NCBI GenBank assembly: GCA_938017795.1
Contig: CALIJZ010000014.1
Coordinates: 1-60,901 of the forward strand
DNA: 60,901 nucleotides
Direction: 5' to 3'
Source: an uncultured Bacteriovoracaceae bacterium
Lineage (GTDB): Bacteria; Bdellovibrionota; Bacteriovoracia; Bacteriovoracales; Bacteriovoracaceae
The notes beneath the pieces are model-generated. The model saw only the letters and a list, made by a program, of their open reading frames with translations, was not told the origin of the DNA and did not search any database. The translations under genes and the position numbers were made by a program. Below are positions 54,920-60,901 of this stretch, piece by piece (the first letter of the stretch is position 1; each line of letters starts with the position of its first letter).

Positions 54920-55154
54920 CCTCTACTACTTTGATAGCTGCCCTTATTGCCAAAAGGTTTTAAGAAAAATTGAACAACTTGGACTTAAAAACATTGAATT
55001 TAGTGATACTCGGGCAAACTCTCAGCATCGAGACAAACTCATAAAGGATACTGGAAGGCAAACTGTTCCATGTCTCTATATTGATGGTAAACCAATGCAT
55101 GAATCAGATGATATTATTTCTTGGTTAGAAGCCAATAAAGAAAAGTTATCATAA
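54906..55154 (+). CDS. Glutaredoxin
   Basis: An 82-aa glutaredoxin fold from the ATG at 54906, which has an AAGGAAAA site and overlaps the Lys-repeat gene by 14 bases. The active site CPYC lies in YYFDSCPYCQKVL (about residues 12-15), with the cis-proline in QTVPCLYIDG and the glutathione-contact pattern ESDDIISWL. A dithiol class I-type enzyme reducing protein or glutathione disulfides in the cytoplasm is expected. Confidence 0.88.
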   Translation: MPSLNLYYFDSCPYCQKVLRKIEQLGLKNIEFSDTRANSQHRDKLIKDTGRQTVPCLYIDGKPMHESDDIISWLEANKEKLS

Positions 55155-55158
55155 TTTA

Positions 55159-56430
55159 GTGGAAGTTAGAGACCCTATTCATGGCTCGATTCATATTACT
55201 CCTTGTGAAGTTCCTGTCATTGAACATCCATTTTTTCAAAGACTAAGAAAAATTAAGCAACTTGGATTTTCAGATTCTATTTTTCCAGGAGCAACTCACA
55301 CTCGTTTTATTCACTCTATTGGAGTAATGCATACCGTTGGCAATGTATTTGATAAACTCTTTAACTCACATGAAAGTGCAGATCATAAAAGATTAAAACA
55401 AACTGTAAGACTTGCTGGTCTTTTACATGATATTGGACATGCCCCCTTGAGTCATTCAACCGAGTCAGTGATGCCTAAAATCAGTGAATTAAAGATTCCA
55501 AAGCGACTCATCCATGAAGATGAATCCAAGCAAGCAACCCATGAACATTATACAATTAAGGCCATTGCAGATAGTTTTTTTACAAACTCTTTAAATCAAG
55601 CAAAAAAAGATTTTGGGATTGATGAATTTGCTATTGCTGAACTTGTTTTAGGACAAACAAGTACACCTGAATACTTCACTATTAAAAACATAAATTACTT
55701 TCCACTCTTACATCAATTAGTTTCTAGCGAGATAGATTGTGATCGTATGGATTATTTATTACGTGATAGTTATTTTTGTGGAGTTAGTTATGGAAAGTTT
55801 GACCTTGATTGGTTAATTGATAACTTTCAGATCGCAATTGAAAACAATACGGCATTTTTAGGGATTTCAGAAAGAGCATTAACGTCTTTTGATGACTTCC
55901 TAATAAGTCGTTATCATATGTTCTTGATGGTTTATTTCCACTACAGAGCGGTATGTCTGGAGCAAATGCTTTATAGATATTTTCAACATCCTGAGAATGA
56001 GTACGAAATCCCAGCTAGCATTGAGCAATACTTGCAACATGATGATCATTATCTTCAAGAAATTTTGAAAAAAAGTGGTAATTTTTGGTCAAAGAAAATC
56101 ACAAAAAATCATATCCCAGATAAAATATTCGAGCGTTTTGGAATCAATGATTTAGAACAAGAAAAAGAAATAGAGTCAATTTTAAAAAGTGAAAGCATTG
56201 ATTATATAAAATGTGAATCTCAAGGAAGACTTTCAAAGTATTCTGGTAAAAACTCGTTTTATCCTATTAAGGTCGTAAAGCAGTATAATAAATCTATCAT
56301 CGATATCTTTAAAGCAACTGATCTGTTTTCACGCTATTCAACAAATCATAGCGTTACGAGAATACACTGCTATAAATCAAATTTAAGTAACCTTGCATTA
56401 AATAAAATAAATGAGATACTTAAATCATAA
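55159..56430 (+). CDS. HD-domain phosphohydrolase (SAMHD1/YwfO-like dNTPase)
   Basis: A 423-aa HD-superfamily enzyme. The start VRDPIHGSIHI and the segment FFQRLRKIKQLGFSDSIFPG are typical of the SAMHD1/YwfO branch. Metal ligands are visible as His52 (TRFIHSIG), His90-Asp91 (LLHDIGHAPLSHS) and Asp195 (SSEIDCDRMDYL), followed by YFCGVSYG. Relatives hydrolyse dNTPs to nucleosides and triphosphate, so this could oppose the reductases. The start is GTG, four bases after the glutaredoxin stop. Confidence 0.85.
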   Translation: MEVRDPIHGSIHITPCEVPVIEHPFFQRLRKIKQLGFSDSIFPGATHTRFIHSIGVMHTVGNVFDKLFNSHESADHKRLKQTVRLAGLLHDIGHAPLSHSTESVMPKISELKIPKRLIHEDESKQATHEHYTIKAIADSFFTNSLNQAKKDFGIDEFAIAELVLGQTSTPEYFTIKNINYFPLLHQLVSSEIDCDRMDYLLRDSYFCGVSYGKFDLDWLIDNFQIAIENNTAFLGISERALTSFDDFLISRYHMFLMVYFHYRAVCLEQMLYRYFQHPENEYEIPASIEQYLQHDDHYLQEILKKSGNFWSKKITKNHIPDKIFERFGINDLEQEKEIESILKSESIDYIKCESQGRLSKYSGKNSFYPIKVVKQYNKSIIDIFKATDLFSRYSTNHSVTRIHCYKSNLSNLALNKINEILKS

Positions 56431-57093
56431 GTGAATAATATCATTATCTATATTCTACTTCTTGTAAGTTATCTCTCTCTTAATAGAGCGATTGCTCCAG
56501 ATAATTTAGGACTAGAGTATATTAGAACTTCAAAAGATTTAGAAAAGATCATCAAGCATTACCCAGCCACTGCTATCCTTGAGAGAATCATGACCAAAGG
56601 ATATATTATAAAAACTTACTATCAGAAATATAAGATTGTTTATGCTCACCGGTCACCGAGAGAAATTATCGTTAGAACAAGACGGAGATTTGCTGCCAGT
56701 AGTAAAAAATATGTAGGGATGTCTCTGTTTAATATAGATGAACAGCAAAATATTAGTACTACTCCAATGCCTCCTGGAACCATTTTTTTGGATAATGAAA
56801 AATTTGGTCAATGGTACTTTAAGAGCAGTGAATATTTTTGGAAATTTTATAGATCTTATAAAAGACTTCCTATTTTTTTAGGTTGGGGAAGTTTTAGGCC
56901 TAGTAAGCAATTTTATGAAAACTCTCAAATAAACAAAAAAGAAAAGAAAGCTTTTTTGGGACTTGAAAATGAATTTGGAGCAAAAGGAGAGATTACTCTT
57001 CAATTTTTACCTAGATCGAAAAATAATGAGATTTTTAAGTCTATAAAGTTTGGCAATCTCTTTAAAAAATATCTAAAAACAAACTATAATTAA
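56431..57093 (+). CDS. Exported protein of unknown function
   Basis: A 220-aa protein beginning with GTG directly after the HD-gene stop. A signal peptide covers residues 1-21 (NNIIIYILLLVSYLSLNRA). The mature part is basic and rich in Lys, Tyr and Phe (HRSPREIIVRTRRRF, KSSEYFWKFYRSYKR), without cysteines. No family recognised. The arrangement, two bases before a membrane protein gene, suggests that the two act together in the envelope. Confidence 0.55.
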   Translation: MNNIIIYILLLVSYLSLNRAIAPDNLGLEYIRTSKDLEKIIKHYPATAILERIMTKGYIIKTYYQKYKIVYAHRSPREIIVRTRRRFAASSKKYVGMSLFNIDEQQNISTTPMPPGTIFLDNEKFGQWYFKSSEYFWKFYRSYKRLPIFLGWGSFRPSKQFYENSQINKKEKKAFLGLENEFGAKGEITLQFLPRSKNNEIFKSIKFGNLFKKYLKTNYN

Positions 57094-57095
57094 GA

Positions 57096-57995
57096 ATGGA
57101 AGAAATATTAGATAGATTTTTAATTAGAATAATTTTTGCACTTTTTTGTTGTGTAATTCTTTATGCTTATAAGTACTCTCACTTCCTTTTTTATAGAAAG
57201 AGTATTAAACAAGTAAAAAATGAGTTTAACTTACTTGAAAATGCCCCTGATACTCTACACTTCTTATCTCGAATTCTTGGTTTAGCTCTTATCTTCTCCT
57301 TTGTTGAATTTAATAGATTCTTAAGTGTAGAAGTAAGTTTGATTCATCTTAGTATTATCTCTCTAACTGTGATGTTTTCCTATTTGATTTCCCTAATAAT
57401 CATAGAAGCAATTGTTTTACATAAATTTAATTATCGAAGCGAAATATTAAAAAATGAAAACTTCTCCTATGCTTGTATTGTCTTTAGTTTAAATATTTCT
57501 ACCGCTTTTATAATAAAAACAGTTTTATTACATTCCCAGAATTCAATTCTAATCTTTTTAACTTTATGGTTATTTGCAATGTGTTTACTAGGATTAATTG
57601 CTCGATTATTCGTTTTTTATTCTCGCTTCCAGTTTAATCGAAGTATCTCTCAAAAAAGCTTAGGGGTTGCTATCTCTTTTGTATTTTATATTTTTGGTAC
57701 TACTTATCTCTTATCTAAATCCTTTGATCAACCTCATATTGAAAAGTATTCATATATGTTACGAATCTTTTTTAAAGTTTTCCTTAGCATTTTAATTGTT
57801 CCAGTTTTTATTTTAGCAATTAGATTTATTTTTGCTCTTAAGATGAAAAAGAAATTTGTTCAGAGCTATATTATAGATAAAGAAAAATCTATTTCCTATG
57901 GGCTAGCAGAAGGACTTGTTTTTTTAATCTCAGCAATAATGACCAGCTGGATTGTTTTTAATATTAACTTAACGGGAGTTTTTACTTTTGTTTAG
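57096..57995 (+). CDS. DUF350-like integral membrane protein
   Basis: A 299-aa protein with about eight hydrophobic helices in two similar halves. Each half ends with a segment of the type ENFSYACIVFSLNISTAFII and KSISYGLAEGLVFLISAIM, recalling tandem DUF350 (YjfL-type) units. The assignment is moderate. It starts two bases after the exported-protein gene. The last 14 bases overlap the convergent MarR gene. Confidence 0.55.
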   Translation: MEEILDRFLIRIIFALFCCVILYAYKYSHFLFYRKSIKQVKNEFNLLENAPDTLHFLSRILGLALIFSFVEFNRFLSVEVSLIHLSIISLTVMFSYLISLIIIEAIVLHKFNYRSEILKNENFSYACIVFSLNISTAFIIKTVLLHSQNSILIFLTLWLFAMCLLGLIARLFVFYSRFQFNRSISQKSLGVAISFVFYIFGTTYLLSKSFDQPHIEKYSYMLRIFFKVFLSILIVPVFILAIRFIFALKMKKKFVQSYIIDKEKSISYGLAEGLVFLISAIMTSWIVFNINLTGVFTFV

Positions 57996-58422
57996 GTTTT
58001 GTTTTATCAATTAGTTCCGCTAAAGAATTTTGAATCTTAAGTAACTCTATTTCTCCAATATTATTTAAATAGAACTGTTGAACATTATTAATCTCTTCTT
58101 TCAAACTCATTTGAAACTTACCACCTAACTCGGTAAAAAAAACTCTTTGTTCTCTTCTATCTTTTTCGCCTTTAACCTTTTTTACATAGCCTCTTTTAAC
58201 CAGTTCATTTATATGGCTAGTCATTGTTTGTTTTTTTAAAAAGCATTCTTCTCCGATTTCTTTTAAACTTGCTCCTTGTTTATCAGAAATAACAATCAAG
58301 ATTTCCAAAAAGCTTGGCCTTAAATCATTAAACCCTTTTTCTTGTAGTTGTTTTAATAAGGCATGCGAATAGATTCTATAAGAGATCTTTAAAAGAGAGC
58401 CAATTTTACCTATAAGATTCAT
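57982..58422 (-). CDS. MarR-family transcriptional regulator
   Basis: A 146-aa winged-helix dimeric regulator. After dimerisation helices, the DNA-binding region shows GASLKEIGEECFLKKQTMTS, HINELVKRGYVKKVKGEKDRR and the wing ending EQRVFFTELG, as in MarR/SlyA proteins. The ligand is unknown. The ATG has a weak AGGTG site. A perfect 12-bp palindrome 32 bases upstream is a candidate autoregulatory operator. It is convergent with the DUF350-like gene. Confidence 0.88.
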   Translation of the reverse strand: MNLIGKIGSLLKISYRIYSHALLKQLQEKGFNDLRPSFLEILIVISDKQGASLKEIGEECFLKKQTMTSHINELVKRGYVKKVKGEKDRREQRVFFTELGGKFQMSLKEEINNVQQFYLNNIGEIELLKIQNSLAELIDKTKPKQK

Positions 58423-58453
58423 TTACACCTAGTTTTATTAATATCAGGGCCAT

Positions 58454-58465
58454 GAGGTTAACCTC
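58454..58465. promoter_or_regulatory. Palindromic operator candidate of the MarR gene
   Basis: GAGGTTAACCTC is a perfect 12-bp palindrome in the marR promoter region, 31 bases before its ATG. MarR proteins commonly bind palindromes over their own promoter. No second copy was noticed elsewhere in the window. Confidence 0.4.
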
Positions 58466-58514
58466 GTAACTTTATTAGTCTTAAAATAATACTTATATCT
58501 TAGTGTATTTCAAG

Positions 58515-59609
58515 CTAAAAAATGCTTCGTGAGCTACTTATTGAGTTAACAAGACCGATACACATCCCAAAAAGCATTAGACTGGAGCCTCCATAAGACA
58601 TAAATGGAAGTGGAAGACCAACAATAGGCAAAATCCCAGAAACCATTCCTATGTTTACAAAGATATGTGCAAAGAAGATAGCAATGACTCCAATAACAAA
58701 TATTGAGTCATAGATTCGCTTAGTATCTTTAGCTATTGATATTAATCGATAGAAAAGCAGAGCAAATAAAATAATCAAAATAACTGCCCCAAAGAATCCA
58801 TGCTCCTCACTAAAGATTGAAAAAACAAAGTCAGTGTGTTTTTCGGGTAGGAAATTAAGCGATGCTTGAGAAGATTTTTTAAAACCCTTTCCCCAAAAAA
58901 GTCCAGACCCTATCGCAATTTCAGATTGAATAGCGTTATAACCAGCATCTTTAGCGTCTTCATAAGGATTGAAAAATGTGAGAATTCGTCTTTTCTGGTA
59001 ACCTTTCAACAAAAAAGAATACATCAATATGCTACCTGCTATGGCCAACCCTGCAATTTTGAAAATAGATTTCCAATGCAGTCCTCTATAAAAAATGATG
59101 AACGAATAAATGATTAATAATATCAAAGACGTTCCTAAATCTGGTTGCTTATAGATAAGAAACATTGGAGGGAAGACAAACCCTAAAGGTATTAAGGTCT
59201 CTTTCAAGCTAATACTTCTATCAGGAGACTTTTCAGAAAACCATCGAGCCAAAGCAAAGATTAATGATAACTTCATAAACTCTGAAGGTTGTATTCGTAT
59301 AGGCCCTATTCCGATCCAGCGCTGTGCCCCCATTCCAACTTTCCCTAAAACAAGAACTAATAGAAGCAAAAAAACATTTAGAAAAAAAATCACATAAGAG
59401 TAACGTAATAAATTACTAGAACTGATAAAACTAAACATTAATGCAATCGTTAAAGACAAGCCAAACCATATAATTTGATAACTTACTAGATAGGATCTGC
59501 TTTGCCCTTCAGTAATTGAATATAAATTAAAAATTCCAATTAAAAAAAGACCGATCATGCAAAAGATCAAACTAAAATCAAATTTTGTTTTTTTCTTTAA
59601 TAAATTCAT
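58515..59609 (-). CDS. rodA: Rod-shape SEDS glycosyltransferase RodA
   Basis: A 364-aa polytopic SEDS protein (about ten helices) that polymerises lipid II during elongation together with PBP2. Family segments include GKVGMGAQRWIGIGPIRIQP followed by SEFMKLSLI, KQPDLGTSLILL, FVFSIFSEEHGFFGA, and GIVPIVGLPLPFMSYGGSS-like ILPIVGLPLPFMSYGGSS near the end. The ATG overlaps the mrdA stop by four bases, the usual tight coupling of the pair. Confidence 0.95.
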   Translation of the reverse strand: MNLLKKKTKFDFSLIFCMIGLFLIGIFNLYSITEGQSRSYLVSYQIIWFGLSLTIALMFSFISSSNLLRYSYVIFFLNVFLLLLVLVLGKVGMGAQRWIGIGPIRIQPSEFMKLSLIFALARWFSEKSPDRSISLKETLIPLGFVFPPMFLIYKQPDLGTSLILLIIYSFIIFYRGLHWKSIFKIAGLAIAGSILMYSFLLKGYQKRRILTFFNPYEDAKDAGYNAIQSEIAIGSGLFWGKGFKKSSQASLNFLPEKHTDFVFSIFSEEHGFFGAVILIILFALLFYRLISIAKDTKRIYDSIFVIGVIAIFFAHIFVNIGMVSGILPIVGLPLPFMSYGGSSLMLFGMCIGLVNSISSSRSIF

Positions 59610-60901
59610 TTTTCCTTGGTCACCATTTCTGGATGATACTTCTCAATATATCTCTTTGCTAAACCATAAACAACAGGACCAGCACTAAGACCTCCACTAC
59701 ATCCATGTTCAACGATAGCAGCAATTGCAATTTTAGGATTATCATAAGGAGCAAAGCCAGCAAAAACAGCATTATGTCTATACTTATAAGGAAAATCTTC
59801 GCACTTTTCGTAATGCTCTACTTTTGATTTTGAGACAACTTGAGTTGTACCAGTTTTCCCGGCAAGTTTTACAATGTCATCTTTAAACCTTCTTGCCGTT
59901 CCTTGCTCATGATTTACAACCTCATATAAACCTTTTCTTACTTCTTTCAAAATATGTTCTTCAATATTTATATTTTTTAAAACTTCAGGTTCAAAAGATT
60001 TTACAGTTTTTCCATTAGCATCAATTACCTTTTTTACTAAAAGAGGTTTCATTAACTTCCCCCCATTTGAGATTGCAGCGTAAGCATTGGCCAACTGTAA
60101 TGTAGTTGTTAGAACAAATGACTGTCCAATGGAGCAAGACAAGGTTTCTCCCTTATTCCAACTTGTTCCATGAGTTTTTTTCTTCCACGATCTAGAGGGC
60201 ATTAAACCAGATGTCTCTCGCGCTAAGGAAATTCCAGTCTTAACTCCAAAACCTAAAAGATTTGCATATTGAGCTAAAACATCTATATCCAACTCTAATG
60301 CAATTTTTTGGAAATAAACATTACAAGACTCTCTTATGGCCTTCCTTAAAGATACATCACCATGACCTTGTTCTTTCCAACAATGGTATGTCCTATTTCC
60401 TAACTTCATACTCCCATTACAGTGAAACGAAGTATAAGGAGTAACCAACTCTTCTATCAAGCCTGATAAGGCTGTAATTATTTTAAACGTTGATCCAGGT
60501 GAGTAATGCTCTTGAATCGTTTTATCATATAATGGCCTTAGTGGATTATTAAGTAAGGATTTCCAATATTTTTGCTCTAGTCCTCTTGTAAAGCTTGAGG
60601 GTTTAAACGAAGGAGTTGAAAGCATCGCTAGAATTTCTCCGGTCTCAACATCAATAGCAACTACAGATCCAACTTTTTCTTTCAAGAGCTCTCCTGCTAA
60701 CTCTTGAAGGTCTTTATCAACAGTGATCTTTAAATTATTACCAGGAACTGCCTTGATGGCATCGACTCCTGAAAAGAAGTTATCAGTATTCACGTATTTT
60801 CTTTTTCTTCCTAAAGCATCAACTTCCACAAACTCTCTGCCGTTTTGACCTCTTAAATCTAAATCAAATGTTTTTTCTATTCCTGCCTGTCCTACGAGGT
60901 C
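59606..60901 (-). CDS. mrdA: Penicillin-binding protein 2 (5' end outside window)
   Basis: The C-terminal 431 codons of a class B PBP, the transpeptidase partner of RodA. The frame stays open to the window edge, beginning GQAGIEKTFDLDL after four residues, so the N-terminal part is cut off. Catalytic motifs are intact: SPGSTFK (nucleophile Ser and Lys), SCN, and KTGTT. GREFVEVDALGR in the linker is typical of elongation PBP2. A GTG at 60829 is an internal codon, not the start. It is periplasmic, anchored by an N-terminal helix not seen here. Confidence 0.93.
   Translation of the reverse strand, partial: DLVGQAGIEKTFDLDLRGQNGREFVEVDALGRKRKYVNTDNFFSGVDAIKAVPGNNLKITVDKDLQELAGELLKEKVGSVVAIDVETGEILAMLSTPSFKPSSFTRGLEQKYWKSLLNNPLRPLYDKTIQEHYSPGSTFKIITALSGLIEELVTPYTSFHCNGSMKLGNRTYHCWKEQGHGDVSLRKAIRESCNVYFQKIALELDIDVLAQYANLLGFGVKTGISLARETSGLMPSRSWKKKTHGTSWNKGETLSCSIGQSFVLTTTLQLANAYAAISNGGKLMKPLLVKKVIDANGKTVKSFEPEVLKNINIEEHILKEVRKGLYEVVNHEQGTARRFKDDIVKLAGKTGTTQVVSKSKVEHYEKCEDFPYKYRHNAVFAGFAPYDNPKIAIAAIVEHGCSGGLSAGPVVYGLAKRYIEKYHPEMVTKEK

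Overview
The window looks like chromosome of a Gram-negative, flagellated, strongly AT-rich bacterium. Envelope genes (a BamB-like lipoprotein, many lipoproteins, a beta-barrel-like protein), flagellar regulators (fliA, flhF), a fused-E1 2-oxoacid dehydrogenase, a B12-dependent ribonucleotide reductase and several secreted hydrolases suggest Bdellovibrionota (Bacteriovorax/Halobacteriovorax-like). That placement is inference from gene content, not a database result. I saw no rRNA, tRNA, IS element, prophage or CRISPR array.

Layout. 1-8.0 kb: yceD, then a small antisense lipoprotein and a small secreted protein, then a tight run rpmF-fabH-fabD-acpP-fabF-glyA-Kazal lipoprotein-nrdR-nusB. 8-14.4 kb: two tandem paralogous multi-pass GT-C-like proteins, a GtrB/DPM1-type glycosyltransferase, sixA and a DMT permease. 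14.5-19.7 kb: a 23-codon small ORF, a DUF1905 protein, an E1 alpha/beta fusion with a lysine-rich tail, and a class III aminotransferase paired with an AstA-like succinyltransferase. 19.7-24.3 kb (minus strand): unknown 169-aa gene-flhF-fliA-chemoreceptor-like gene; the FlhF GTPase motifs are degenerate. 24.3-28.6 kb: HU, a DsbA-like lipoprotein, a small zinc ribbon, a SpoIID-like protein next to an Amidase_3, and a lipoprotein.

28.7-36.6 kb: a 2-hydroxyacid dehydrogenase, a K+-dependent-type membrane pyrophosphatase, murJ, a DUF507-like gene, a membrane protein, a secreted Cys-rich/Gly-rich repeat protein and a small basic-tailed protein. 36.7-45.5 kb: uvrC, a secreted HExxH protein, a secreted phospholipase D-like protein with an EF-hand-like loop, and nrdJ behind a promoter with two NrdR-box-like sites. 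45.5-51.6 kb: bamB and yfgM-like genes, an outer-membrane protein, and rnc-era-der. 51.7-60.9 kb: a large TadG-like protein, a histone-H1-like lysine-repeat protein, glutaredoxin, an HD phosphohydrolase, a secreted protein, a DUF350-like membrane protein, a MarR regulator, and mrdA-rodA cut by the window edge.

How they fit together. Fatty-acid synthesis, one-carbon metabolism, dNTP control and transcription antitermination are co-transcribed early in the window, and NrdR from that run probably controls nrdJ 38 kb away. Envelope growth is represented by MurJ, RodA/PBP2, SpoIID plus amidase, and the BamB-like protein. The secreted protease, phospholipase D, Kazal protein and Cys/Gly-rich protein form a set of exported factors that would suit a predatory or surface-active lifestyle, but nothing here proves predation.
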